Shown here piece after piece: positions 31,525-43,448 of a stretch of 64,000 nucleotides of DNA. The notes below the pieces were generated by a model. It saw only the letters and a list, made by a program, of their open reading frames with translations, made no database searches and was not told where the DNA came from. The stretch comes from Dryocosmus kuriphilus (taxonomy: Eukaryota; Arthropoda; Insecta; Hymenoptera; Cynipidae). Every line of letters starts with the position of its first letter. The first letter of the stretch is position 1. Both the position numbers and the translations under genes were made by a program. The DNA lies in NCBI GenBank assembly GCA_038277395.1, contig CM076193.1, forward strand, positions 80,232,627-80,296,626, in the 5' to 3' direction.

Positions 31525-33047
31525 ACCTTCTTTATCTTTTAGAGATAGCTTTGGAAGTAGCCATGTCCAGATAGGAATTGGGTCAGATAGTAACTGATCT
31601 CGCCATGTTTGCGATTTATCCAGAAATTTACCTGAGGAATCAATTTTGCGGTCCACTTTCCTCTGGTTTCGCGGTCCCACTGGTGCTGCCGGTGCCCTAT
31701 AGCTTGGATTCTTGCATCTAATTTTATAGCCTTCTTATCACCATCTGCTGCTGCTTTCTTGAAGATTTCCTTTTTTTTCTCTAGCCTGGACCTGGATCAC
31801 TGGATCGCTGATTCTGAAAATGTGCAGTAAGAGGAGAATATTCACATAGCTCCTCTTGCCTGCACTGATGCCATCCGTTTTTGATACACCTCCTTTTTTA
31901 GTGCGTCTGTCCAAATTTCAGCGCCATAGCGCATAGTCGCCTCGGCGACCATTGTTAGCAAGCGCCGCTGGCTTTGCCTCGGTCTTCTTGTGTTGGCCAT
32001 AATCCTGCTTAGCGCTCTGTTAGCAGTGGCCGCCTTATCTGCTGCTCGTTTAATATTCTCCCATAAAGTAAGCTTGTTGTCTATCATGCCATCTAAGTGT
32101 TTCAAGGCTCCCTTGGTCAAAATCCCCGTCCCTACCTGCATCAGAATGATTGTGGATATCTGCTTCCATGTCAACACTACGAGTTCCGTCTTCTGTATAG
32201 CTAGCTAGAGTCCATGGTTTCCATCCATATACTTACTCGTCACATGATCATGCTGAGCTTGCTTTGCGCGCTTTCTATGTTTCGAGCCATAATTATGGCC
32301 GCGATATCATCTACATACCCTGCGAGGAAGGTCTCGTCAGGTATCTCCATCCGCATAATATCATCGTAAGAGATGTTTTTTACATATCTGGGCCTAAGAT
32401 CGAGCTTTGCGCGGCACCTGCCGCCCTCTGTTTTTTTTCGAGCCACCCACTGTATCATAGATAAGTATCCTGTCCTGCAGGTAACTTTCTAGGATACGTA
32501 GAAGGTATTCTGGCGTCTGAAATTTTTCTAGCGCCTTTATGATATTTTCCAACTTGACCGAGTTAAAGACGTTTCTCACGTCCAACCTGGCCAGCAGAAT
32601 AGTCTTCCTGAAGTATTGGTTACCCTCTTGTGTCCTTTTGGAAGCTTCTACGACCTCTAGGAAGGCATTAATCGTCTAGCGCCCTTTCCTAAAGCCGTAT
32701 TACCTACCAACCAGGTCCCCTGCTGCCTGCTTGGCTGTCAGGAGTCGAGCTTTAAGCATCTTCTCCAGGAGTTTCCCGGCTTTGTTCAGCATGCAGAATG
32801 GTCTGTAGGCTGATGGTGAATTCCTATCTCCCTTTTCTTTGTTGATTAGCACCAGTCTCTGCATCTTCCATTGTTCATGGAAGATGCCTTCCTTTAGGGA
32901 GGAGCTGTACATGTTAAGTAGAAACTGTGGGAAGATTTCAGTTATTGTCTTTAATGCCTCTGTTGGAATCCCATCTGATCCAGGAGCCTTCTTATTTTTC
33001 GGAAGCTTCGATCATCGTTCTGCTTCTGCTCCTTCTGTCTGCCGACA
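31525..33047 (-). pseudogene. R1-clade LINE, copy 2: RT to C-terminal domain, both ends cut
   Basis: It starts inside RT (KKAPGSDGIPTEALKTI, about 32945-33000), then WKMQRLVLINKEKGDRNSPS, YRPFCMLNKAGKLLEKML, LDVRNAFNSVKLENI (catalytic Asp), ILESYLQDRILIYDT, and AGYVDDIAAIIMAR with a YVDD catalytic motif (about 32310). Positions 32177-31842 give HLDGMIDNKLTLWENIKRAA and YGAEIWTDALKKEVY. It ends at YLTQFLSGHGYFQSYL (about 31540), where the sequence changes directly to ORF1 of copy 1. Related to, but clearly diverged from, copy 1. Confidence 0.8.
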
Positions 33048-35420
33048 GGTATATTCATCACACGATAGCTGTAAACCAAGGTGTCGATAACGCCATCCTG
33101 ACATGCAAAAAGGAATCTCTCGGTCTCCGATCTCAATCCAACAGACTTGAGAAACATGTTAGACAAGCCCCTAGATAGTTCTTCTCTACGTATTACTTCT
33201 TAGAACTGACCGTGAAGTGACTTTCCGGCATGCTGCTTCAGTAGAAGCGAGTGTTCTGCTTCCTTCACACGGCTTTTGAGCATCGAAGGTAACAGCGATG
33301 CTAGGCCATATGTATTGTCGCCGTAATCAAATCGGAGACCGAGCTCTTCTGCTGCCCTGTCTTCGGAATTGTACAGAAACAACGCAATTCTAATGAAATC
33401 ATGTTGGTGTGCAAGTCGCATAAGAGGATCTGTGCTATTTACAATTGAACAGGCTTTCGCCAAGACATTACTCTGATGAAGGCACTCCAAACTTATTTTT
33501 CCCAGATAACTCAGAAGTCCAAAATTTTCTGAGAATTTAACGACACCCTTTTTTGAGTGTCACTTTTACCACACGCACATCTTGGGTTACCGCTTGCGGA
33601 ATATCAAGATATGCGTATGTTTCTCCATTACCAAGATGCTGAATGGTATTTCCGCCTATAAGCTGAATATCTTGATCGCCACACGAGGATCCTTCTATTA
33701 GCATTACTTTCCAGAGGTGGACGCACGCATATTTGTCGAGATCAAAGGTCATTCCGATCGCCTGAGGGTACTTACTTACGGTCGCTACAAGGATATTTAG
33801 GTCCTATTTTGAAGAGTCAAATAGTTTAAGGTCGTCCAAATACAAAAGATAGTTGACCCTATGTTCTATTTTCTTTGGCAGGCCACATAGATATCCACAG
33901 CGATTCTCCCGGAGTACAATGGTTAAAGACAAGAAGATGCAGAAGAGAAGCGGACTGATAGTCACTGAAAGACTCCTTTCCTGTAGGTGATACAGTTTGT
34001 AGTCACCTGTCTGTTGTCAGTTGTTGCGACAAATCTCGTCCGCCACAAAAGCATCAGCTTCCTTATGCACCTCACTATGATTGGATGTACCATCAGGCAC
34101 TCTAGGAGCTTGATGATCAGCTCGTGATTCGTAGAATCAAATGCCTTGCGATAGTCAATCCAAGCCATGGGAAGCTTGCGTCGATACGGAATCGAATCTT
34201 GGGTCACACCTGTCTATTAACAAGTTCTCCCAACCACTTGCCATGCCTCTCTTGTATCCGTGTTGTTCAACTACTCCTCTCCACACTGGCTCAATAGATG
34301 CTAATATCCTCTCCCTAAGAATGCGAGTGAGTAGCTTGTAACAGGTGTTCAAACAAGCTATGGGTCTGTATTTCCTTGAATTCGACATGTCTCCGGGTTT
34401 TGGAATCAATACCGTACGTCCTTCCACCAACCATTTCAGAACAGATTGTTCACCGTTAAGGAATGAAGTGAATAAACAGGCCAGATATTTTTGATTGGAA
34501 GGAAATTTCTTCCATCAAAAGTTGTTCATTTTATCGGGACTCGGCGCTGAAAATTTCTTAGTTCTAGCGACTACTTTCTTCACTTCTTCCACAGTAATTA
34601 GCGGAAGCTCCTCTGCTGGATCATCTAGACCTTGTCTATGACAAAAGTTTCGAAAGAGAGTCATATTTGTTGCGTCTTCTTTCAGCACACAAGTCTCTCC
34701 ATATAGCCCCTTCCAGAAGATCTCGATCTCTTCTCGATTGGGCGGTTTCTGGGCGGCGCTTTACTCATTTTTAAACAGGCGGGAAGGACTGATAGCAAAG
34801 ATGGAATTTTGCTGTATCCTATTAACTCGCCCTTCAAGCATCTGCATTGCTGTTACAAGAGCTGTTATCTTTTGCGTCCAGTGCTGCTTGATGGTCAGTA
34901 GCTTGCGCTTGTTCAGTGTGTGATAAGTTCTCCTCAAAGTTTGAGCAAATGCTCTAACTCTTGGTGTGAACTATTTGCTTGATGTTATGTACGCGATCAC
35001 ACACTAAAAATGCGATGCATGCCGTCTCGCCATCTTAAGTTTGGCCTGAAGCTGTAGAATACGTCTGCGAGTCCTGCTTACACGCTCAGAATTTTCATGA
35101 CTTCTTTCTTCACGGAGCATAGAAAACGCCTTATCGTAAGCTGCACAGTGTAGAGCCCAGCGATTTACATCTTTGGGGTTTAGATTAGAGAGAGTATTGT
35201 CCGCTTGCACTAATTTTACCATCCTGAGGAACCTTTTTTGATAGATTTTAATTCCTCTAGTTCTCAAACTGGCATTTTCGGCTACCTGCAAAGATTGTAT
35301 TGCAGGAACGGGTAGCCTGTTCACCGGAGGTTGTTGCTCTTCCTCTTTCTGGAGAACAAACTCAGGTCCACTTTTGCGCAAATAGGACACTTGATCTCTT
35401 ACATACTGAGGCGTTGTTGT
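33048..35420 (-). pseudogene. R4/Dong-like LINE, family II, copy B
   Basis: On the minus strand: an N-terminal basic helical region (35390-35004, with VNRWALHCAAYDKAFSMLRE), the pre-RT segment, and RT (34430-33962) with PKPGDMSNSRKYRPIACLN, then DYRKAFDSTNHELI (catalytic Asp). The post-YxDD domain is at 33752-33537 (MTFDLDKYACVHLWK, TIQHLGNGETYAYLDIP) and the thumb at 33490-33200 and 33166-33050. It ends at 33047 just before the knuckle and endonuclease, where R1 copy 2 begins. Best copy of the family for the N-terminal half. Confidence 0.8.
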
Positions 35421-35429
35421 ATGAGTATG

Positions 35430-35462
35430 TTATTGTTATTAATATTATTATCGTTATTATGC
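35430..35462. repeat. degenerate (TTA)n tract between copies B and C
   Basis: ttattgttattaatattatt and following units. It sits at the 5' side of minus-strand copy B and of plus-strand copy C, again fitting TAA-repeat targeting. Confidence 0.7.
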
Positions 35463-35474
35463 ATGTTGGGGCGC

Positions 35475-36513
35475 ATATGGGAGCTGATGCTTTTGTGGCG
35501 GACGAGATCTTTCTTAATAGCTGACAACAAACAGGTGACTACAAACTGTGTCGCGTGCAGTAGAGGAGCCTTTCAGGGGGACTCTATCAATCCGCTTCTC
35601 TTCTGCATCTTCCTCTTGCTTCTAACCACTGTGCTCCAGGAGAAACGCTGTGGATATCTATGTTGCCCGCCAAAAAAAGAGGACATAAGGTCAACCATAT
35701 TTTATATACGGACGACCTTAAACTCTTTGCCCCTTCAAATAGGACCTAAACATCCTTGTGTCGGCCGTATGTAAATACTCCCAGGCAATTGGAATGACCT
35801 GTGGTCTCGACAAATGTACGTGTATCTACATCTGGAAAGGAACGCTAGTAGAAGGATCCTCATGTCACGATCAAAATATTCAGATTATAGGCGGGAATAC
35901 CATTGAGCATCCTGGTAATGGAGAGACATACGCATAACTTGGTTTCCGCAAGCGGAAACCCAAGATGTTCATGTGGTAAAAGTGACTCTACAAAAAAGTT
36001 ATCGTCAAATTCTCAGAAAAATTTTGGCTTCTGAATTATCTGGGAAAACTAAGATCCAGGCGACCAATACGCTTGCTGTTCCAATACTGCTGTACACGTT
36101 TGGTTCAATAAACTGTAATGTCGATGAATTGAAGGACATTGACCGAAAAACACGTAAAATGATGACACTCTATTGAAGCCATCATCCTAGAACTTCTATA
36201 CCTCGAATGTACCTTCGGCGAAATGAAGCAGGAAGAAGACTATTGAGTTTGGAGTGTCTTCAGCGGAAAAATGTCTTAACAACAGTCTATTCAATTCTAA
36301 ATCGCACAGATCTTCTTATGTCACTTGTGCACCAAAGTGAATTCACTAGAATTGCATCGTTTCTGTACAATGCCGCAGACAGGACTGCGGAGGAGCTCGG
36401 TTTCCGGCTTGATTACAGCAACAACACATGTAGTCTAGCATCGCTGTCACCTTCGGTGCTCAAAAGCAATGTGAAGGAAGCAGAGGAATCGCTTCTACTG
36501 AGAGAGCATGTCG
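35475..36513 (+). pseudogene. R4/Dong-like LINE, family II, copy C, both ends cut
   Basis: It starts inside RT (ELMLLWRTRSFLIADNKQ), then CSRGAFQGDSINPLLFCIFL, the intact QGDSxxPLLF motif, ILYTDDLKLFAP with a YTDD catalytic motif (about 35700-35735), TIEHPGNGETYA, VKVTLQKSYRQILRK and MKDIDRK-like LKDIDRKTRKMM. 36207-36513 gives LLSLECLQRKNVL and RIASFLYNAADRTAEEL. It keeps the about 300 bases deleted from copy A. It ends near 36513 at a junction with copia. Confidence 0.8.
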
Positions 36514-36995
36514 ATGAACTGTCCAAGGACGGAGTATACTTAGGCTACTCTGAACAATGAAAAGGATATAGGTTCTGGAATTCGAAACAAAGAAAAATAG
36601 AAGTATCAAGAGACGTTAGTTTTACGAAGATCCTAATATCCATGCAGAGCATTTTGAAGATTTCGTCCCGGAAATGATGGAAGATGGATGACAAGAAAAT
36701 ATCCAAGAAACTGAGCCACGCGAAGTGGACATCGAAATTAGGTCCATCGTGAATCATCAGGACGTTCAGCGAGAAGATAAGAAGGATAAAGACCAAGACG
36801 ATGAGGATCAGGAAGAAGATAATGACGAGAACATCGATGTCGTACCTAGGAAAGGCCTCGATTGGCCGAAAGAATATTGACTGGCTTGCTGGGAAGACCT
36901 CGTAAGCAATATCAAGAACCATATACCCAGTGACGGACTCTGTATCCTGCGTCGCTCGCGGGAAGTCGATATGTAGGGGCGCCTTCCTGAAAAGC
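36514..36995 (+). pseudogene. copia integrase end and linker
   Basis: The frame entering from copy C continues as DELSKDGVYLGYSEQ, then after a stop KGYRFWNSKQRKIEVSRDVS, which is the integrase C-terminal GYRxW...SRDV block of Ty1/copia elements. An acidic stretch rich in Asp and Glu follows (about 36760-36840), as usual before the copia RT, in another frame and with stops. It ends near 36995 at an A13 run. The opposite strand carries a long open stretch that is only its shadow. Confidence 0.75.
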
Positions 36996-37838
36996 AAAAA
37001 AAAAAAAATAGAAAGAACCACCATTATTTTTCGTGCCACTTTTATAATGATTTTTTCATTTTTATTAACAAACATATTTTCCACAACATAGCAGTAGTAT
37101 ATATTCAAATACTTGCAATAATTACTATTATTATGCAAAAAACTGTTAATCTCGCTATTAATCTCTTAAGAACTTTCAAAATTTCCATCAAAACTTGACT
37201 CGCTTGTTTGAAATCACTAAACTTAAATGTATGTTATCTCATGAATGAGACGTTCAAACCTTTGCCTCTTCATTTTTCAGTTTAATACATTTAATAATTT
37301 CAAATATTCCTTGACTTTAATTTTAAATATTTTGAACAGCAGGATATCAGTGAAAAAGCAAAACTAGATAAGGAAGATAATAATTAATTTTTGAAAACAA
37401 TTAGATTTTTTTCTTTGTAGCATATATCTTTTAAATAATTAAAATTTTGAGGAGTCTTTGTAGTATTAATTTGTAGAAAAAGGATTTGAAATCCTTTCGT
37501 TTACTCAATAATATGTTGCAAAACTTAAAATTTTACGAAATAGTTTTGAACTATTTATAGTTTGATATATGCAGATAGTCAATATGTTCCTGACGCTATA
37601 TATATTGTGAAAAAATCTGTTATATGCAAGAGAATACAGTTACTTTTTGCACAGTTACGAAGCCTGGAACAACAAAAAATTAATCCTTACAAAACTTTTA
37701 TTTGCTTTGGAAGTATAATTTGGAATTCATGTACGATGTTATGTGTTGATGATTAACAGCTTATGGAGTACAATGTGTATACGGAGTACCATTTTAAGTA
37801 AATTCCTACCACTTTCTCTTATTTAATATTAAAAACGT
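36996..37838. other. AT-rich insert between two copia segments
   Basis: About 840 bases without recognised coding content separate the copia linker from the copia RT. The insert begins at a run of 13 A and ends near taaaaacgtttagggtgacc. Its nature is unknown. Confidence 0.5.
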
Positions 37839-39500
37839 TTAGGGTGACCGCCGGAGGTGTTTCCCGCATCCCAACCTGTGGCCAGTCTGCTATGCACGTG
37901 CCCACTCTAGGTACAAGGAATTCGAAATGGCTAACCTGTCAGAGGTACCCTTGAAACAAGCTCTCTCTGGTACAGATGCAAATGAGGGGTAACAGGCTGT
38001 TGCAGAGGAAGTAAAATAACTCATCAAGAATGACACGTGCTAACTCGTCGATCGTCCATTAGATCGTGTTATCATCGGAAGTCGTTTCGTTCCCAGAAAC
38101 AAATTGAAACCTGATGGGACCTTGAAGCGACGGAAAGCTCGAGTGGTAGCTCGAGGATTTACCCAACACCCTGGAATCCACTTCAAAAAGACATTTGCAT
38201 CAGTAGCTCCTCTCAGCTCTATAAGGCTACTAGTAACTACAGCAGATAAGTACGGAATGCCGATTTGACAATTTGACGTCACCACTGCTTATCTTAACGG
38301 TGTAATCGAAGACGAAGTGCTGCTGGAAGCTCCAAATTTATTGGCGGAAGGATTGAAAGTTCTCATCGAGCCGGAAGAAAAGAACAGCGATTTAGGTAGA
38401 AAAGCAAAATATATTCTAGCCAAACTAGAGACTGAGAATAAGATTTGTAATTTAAAAAAGTATCTCAACGGCTTAAGAAGTTGGCATGCCAATCTTGATG
38501 AGGTTTAGAAAAATTTTGGAACAAAACCATCTAATGCCGATCCTCGTGTTTATTTCCTAGATCAAGGGGCGATTATACTTCCCATAATTATCTACGTTGA
38601 CGATATTCTTGTTATCTCGAAGAATTTTTACAAAGTAACGGTGTTCAGGAATGTTCCATCGAAGAAGTTTGACATCAAGGGCCTTGGAAATGTTTCCTAC
38701 TACCGTGAAATCGAGTTGACCCGCAAAGAAGAGAAAATTGGCATGCATCAAACAAGATACATCAGAGAAATCTTAAATCGATTTGGAATGTCTGATTTGA
38801 AATCGGTCTCTACTCCAATGGACATCAAAGTGAATCAAACGAAGATGGAAGAGGAACTCAGCGATGAAGAAAAGAAGCTGCCGTACTGGGAATTAGTCCA
38901 CGCCTTAATGTACCTGGCTGCGGTCACGAGACCGGAAATTGCTTTTGCAGTTAGCAGTCTGAGACAATTTAACACAAAATACAGCCAGATTCACTGGACA
39001 GCGGCTAAGCATGTCCGTCCTTCTTTAAGGGCACCATGAACCTTGGATTAGTTTTCAAGCTGAATAATAGTACATTGAAGTGCTACATTAATGCAGATTG
39101 GGCCAGTTGCTTGAATGACAGGCAGCCCTATACTGGGTTCGCATTTAATTTGGCTAAGGGACCAGCGCCTTGGGATTCCAAACAGCAGAGAATGGTGGCT
39201 GTATCTTCCACGGAATCCGAATACATGGCCCTAGCTGAGAAAGCAAAAGAAGTCGTTCCTCTACGTGGGTTTCTGGAGGAAATAGGATTCGGAAACCTGG
39301 CTGAAGTGACCATTCTCAACGACAATTAGGGAACGAAGAAGCTTGCTGAGAATCCAGTTTTCCATGCTCGAAGCAAACATATTGATGTCAGGTATCACTT
39401 TCTTCGACAAACATTGAAGGAGAACCTGATCAGCATCAGGCATGTGTCCACTGAAGATATGGGGGCCAATATGATTATAAAAGGCTTACAAGCAGCGTAG
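37839..39500 (+). pseudogene. Ty1/copia reverse transcriptase and RNase H
   Basis: RT: VPLKQALSGTDANEG, RFVPRNKLKPDGTLKRRKAR, VVARGFTQHPGIHFKKTFAS, QFDVTTAYLNGVIEDEVLL (first catalytic Asp), IIIYVDDILVISKNF with intact YVDD (about 38590-38620), and YRRYLKG-like sequences after 39010. RNase H: CYINADWASCLNDRQPYTGF, VSSTESEYMALAEKAKE and HIDVRYHFLRQTLKE, ending at TAG 39498-39500. Several in-frame stops (about 37998, 38015, 38029, 38267, 38506, 39328) and one shift near 39020 disable it. The acidic active-site residues mostly remain. Confidence 0.9.
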
Positions 39501-39563
39501 CATAACATTTATTTAGAACTGTTGAGTTTAGGAAGTGTATTTTTTAAATAAAATCACCCGCGT

Positions 39564-39575
39564 TTCGAGGGGAAG
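39564..39575 (+). promoter_or_regulatory. polypurine tract of the copia element
   Basis: ttcgaggggaag lies directly before the 3' LTR. Polypurine tracts prime plus-strand DNA synthesis. Confidence 0.65.
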
Positions 39576-39788
39576 TATTCTGAAGTTTATATTTCAGTTT
39601 ACGACTCGCGGTTGAATAGTAGTTGTGGTGCCACCTGTTGACACAAGCTGTCTCTCAAGCCATGCTTCATACGAGTTCGTTCGTTTGTTTACACGTACGG
39701 GAGAGCAACGCAGTTTGTAAAGCCTCTTACTTAATCACTTAATAAAGACCAGTTACTTTAGATCAGTGTATCGCTCGGTGTTACTCCA
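39576..39788 (+). repeat. copia 3' LTR
   Basis: Begins tattctgaagtttatatttc (probably a mutated TG start) right after the polypurine tract, holds an AATAAA signal at 39741-39746, and ends near ttactcca. The matching 5' LTR was not found in the window, in keeping with 5' truncation at 36514. Confidence 0.6.
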
Positions 39789-39789
39789 C

Positions 39790-42088
39790 CTTCTTTATGC
39801 TCTGCTCTATAAGTTCATCACTCTTCAAAAATTTTTTTTTCAACAAAACTGTAAAAAAATTTGATACAATGTAATAATAATTATTTTTAAAATCTCGCTG
39901 CTTTTGGATTTCGTTACATACGTGTGTGCATTTTTGTGCTCTGGTCCACCTTTGAAATGAACGTGCTATCATCCTGATATGAGTGTTTCATTTTAATCTC
40001 CCCAACAATTTTGCATAAAAATCAACGGATATTTAGGAAATAAGCACGTAGAAGAGGGGTAGATTAAATTATTTTACTTGACATAAAAATTGTATTTTGA
40101 TTATTTTTAAATATTTTAAGTGCTAGAATTTTGATGATTTGAATTGTTTAAATGTGAGAATTTTGATTTTTTAGAATGTTTTAAAGCGTTTGAACTTCAA
40201 TGGTTTGGATTGTTTAAATGTGGATATTTGAATATTTTCAAAGATCTGAAATGTGTTTGAATTTTAATAGCTTAGGTTGTTTGAGTGTAGATATTGGGAT
40301 ATCTTTAAATATTTCGAAATGTTTAAATACCTTAAATATTTCTTTTTCAAATATCTCGGAGAATTTGCGAGAAAAAGAAAAATAAGTCGACACAGTTATC
40401 CTCTTGAAAAAGGCACACATGCGTCTATCTAGATCAGTTCTCTGAAAACATTAGCACCGAGTGGTCACGGTTAAACCCATAAAATCGCATTATTTCCTCT
40501 TCAATTGCATTACCCTTTTAACATCTTTTTCAAAACAACTGTAACAAAATTTAATACAACACTATAATAAATATTTAAAAATTCTTGCTGCTTTTGGATT
40601 TCGGTATATACATGTGTGCATTTTTGTGTTCCGGTCCACCTTTGAAATGAACGTGACGTCATCCTGAGATGAGTATTCCATTTTAATCTCCCCAACAATT
40701 CTACATAAAAATCAACGGAATTTTAGGGAATAAGTACGTAGAAGAGGGGTAGATTAAATTATTATCGTTGACATAAAAATTGTACTTTGAATATCTTTTA
40801 AATGTTTTAATTGTTTGAATTTTGATGATTTGAATTGTTTAAATGTGAGCATTTGGATGTTTTTAAATGTTTTAAAGTGTCTCAATTTCAATATTTTGAA
40901 TTGCTTAAGTGTGGATATTTCAATATTTTTAAATACCTGAAATGTTTGAGTTTTAATAGTTAAGATTGTTTGAGCGTAGAAATTGAGATATTTTTAAATA
41001 TTTTGAAACGCTTAAATACTTTAAATATTTCTTCTTTCAAATATCTCGGAGAATTTTCGAGAAAAAATAAAAATACGTCGACATAGTTACCCTCTTGAAA
41101 AAGCCACACATGAGTCTATCTAGATCAGTTCTCTGAAAACACTAGCACCCTTCAACTTTTTTTTCAAAACAACTGTAACAAAATTTAATACAATACTATA
41201 ATAAATATTTAAAATTTCTTACTGATTTTGGATTTCGGTACATATGTGTGTGCATTTTTGTGCTTCGGTCCACCTTTGAAATGAACGTGACGTCATCATC
41301 AGATGAGTATTTCATTTTAATCTTCCAGCAATTTTGCTTAAAAATCAACGCAATTTTAGGGAATAAGTACCTACGTAGAAGAGAGACAGATTAAATTATT
41401 CTTATTGATATAAAAATTGTATTTTGAATATTTTAAAATATTTCCAGTGTTTGGATTTTGATGATTTGAATTGTTTAAATTTGAGAATTTAGATGTTTTT
41501 AAATGTTTAAAGTTTTTGAACTACAATAGTTTGACTTGTTTAAGTGTGGATGTTTGAATATTTTTAAGTATCTGAAGTGCTTATGCTTTAATAGATTAGA
41601 TTGTTTGAGTGTAGCTATAAATATTCTGAAATGTTTAAATACTTTAAATATTTCTTCTTTCAAATATCTCGAGAAAAAATAAAAATACGTCGACATAGTT
41701 ACCGTCTTGAGAAAGCCACACATTCGTCTATCTGGATCAGTTCCCTGAAAATACTAGCACCGTGCGATCGTGTTTAAACCCATAAAGTCACATCATTTTC
41801 CCTCCAATTTCATTACACTTTTAATTTTTTTTTAAGCGACTGTAAACAATTTGATACAATACAATAATAATAATTACTTAAAAATCCTTGCTGCTTTTGG
41901 ATTTCGATACATACGTGCGTGCATTTTTGTGTTCCGGTCCACCTTTGAAATGAACGTGACGTTATCCTGAGATGAGTATTTCATTTTAATCTCCCCAAAA
42001 TTTTTTAATCAAAACCAGCGGATTTTTAGGGAACAAGTACGTCGAAGAAGGGTAGATTAAATTAATATCGTTGACATAAAAATTGTAA
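39790..42088 (+). repeat. satellite array, about 3.4 units of 630-690 bp
   Basis: The word ttttaatctccccaacaatt recurs at 39991, 40681, 41315 and 41984, giving spacings of 690, 634 and 669. Each unit also has tgctgcttttggatttcg, ccggtccacctttgaaatga, gaagaggggtagattaaatt, tcaaatatctcggagaattt and tctatctagatcagttctct. The third unit lacks about 60 bases after ctagcacc. Within a unit, ttgaattgtttaaatgtgg-type stretches repeat at about 60 bases. There is no coding capacity. Units 2 and 3 carry the palindrome tgacgtca. Confidence 0.9.
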
Positions 42089-42720
42089 ATCTGCTCGGTG
42101 GGTCCTATCACCACTACGTAGCGCGTCCGCATGTTGCGGATAGAAGAACGGCCCCTGAGGTTAACTGCGATTACAAGAAAAAGCAGTTGCGGGCAGTCGA
42201 TAGGAACCAGCCGTAGGTGTGGTGAGCCTACCTGATGGAAAATACATGACAGCCCATGGTTTGGGAAAACTCACCCTTTCACTTCCATATGCAATAGGTG
42301 AGTTCTGTCGGGCCGTGGCGTGTCGTGTATCCACCTAGAAACATTACTTGAAACAAAACCAAAAATCTTGTGAGGGAAAAATCCTGCTGCCTCATTGGTT
42401 ACCGCAGGGATTACACTGCCTGAAAGGGATATGTGAAATGATTTGCCTGTGGGGTCAACGTGGTACTGATGTCAGTGTGGCGCACTGTCTTGCAGGTGGA
42501 CGTTAGTATACGAGGATGAAACCGTAATGTGTCTGACGACAAGTTGATACGGTCCTTGTCAAGGTAAGAAAGCCTCCATACTTAGATCTAGGAAAGTATG
42601 GGGTTATCACTCCTGGGACGGTGGACTCACCTGCGATCCTAACAGGATCTCTAACGTGGGGATTTTCATGAAACTATCATGGCTGACTTCCAAAATCAAA
42701 CAGTACAATACAAAATTTAA
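42089..42720 (+). other. RTE 5' untranslated region
   Basis: GC-richer, non-coding, with short words such as gggtcctatcaccactacg and cagcccatggtttgggaaaa. It precedes the endonuclease frame and differs sharply from the AT-rich satellite to the left. Confidence 0.5.
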
Positions 42721-43448
42721 AGGCGGGAACTCTGAACGCTCGCAGTCTAAATACTGGCGGATTTGCCAAACTCATTGAGATAGCAAAGAGATCCGGCAAG
42801 AAACGTGCTGGCCGGGCGAGTGCGAAGATCTTAGGAATTCTAAGGATTCTTTTTGATAAAGTTTTTGTTGATAAAGATTCTAAGGATAATTACACCTTTT
42901 ACTGCGGGGGAGGTAAAGGGCGCAAACTGGGGACCGGCTTTCTTATTAATAAATGAGTGATGCAAGCGGTTATCGATATTCAATTTATTAATATCCAGTC
43001 ATCATATATTGTACTAAAGGGTAATTTTTGCAAACATGTGCTAATTAACGTGCACTTTCCCACCGAGGACAAAGACGAAGATACTAAAGGTCTATTTTGT
43101 GAAACAATCGAACAAGTTTTTGACAAGTTCTCGACGTTTGACACAAAAATAGTATTGGGAGATTTTAACGCGAAAATTGGAAAAGAACCGATGTATAGAC
43201 CTACAATAGGATCAAAAAGCTTGCATGACGTCAGTAATGATAATGGTACTAGAGTAATAAACTTTAAAGCTTCAAAGAACCTCGTTGCCAAAAGTACATA
43301 TTTCAAGCACCAAAATATACATAAGGCCACTTGGATATTACCAGATGATATCATTCACAATCAGATTGATCACGTTTTAATTGACGGAAGACGTCATACA
43401 AGCATTTTCGATGTAAGATCGTACAGGGGAGCGGATAGTGAAACTTAG
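42720..43448 (+). pseudogene. RTE AP-like endonuclease
   Basis: TLNVRSLNTGG-like start near 42735, a stop near 42955, then the 163-codon stretch 42957-43448 with VLINVHFPTEDKDEDTK, KIVLGDFNAKIGKE (the GDFN catalytic block), DNGTRVINFKASKN and HKATWILPDD, NQIDHVLIDGR, DVRSYRGAD. Enzymes of this fold nick target DNA. The sequence breaks at GADSET-stop where S-D-H and the following beta strand should be, so the final catalytic histidine is lost. Confidence 0.8.

Noticed and set aside
36545..37138. 197-codon minus-strand open stretch with membrane-like segments
   Set aside because: Its hydrophobic runs are the antisense of the Asp/Glu-rich copia linker and of AT-rich insert DNA.
40650..40662. 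TGACGTCA as a working CRE promoter
   Set aside because: No gene or transcription start is nearby; kept only as a feature of the satellite units.
39790..42088. Regularly spaced repeats considered as a CRISPR array
   Set aside because: Units are 630-690 bp with no unique spacers; it is a satellite in a eukaryotic genome.
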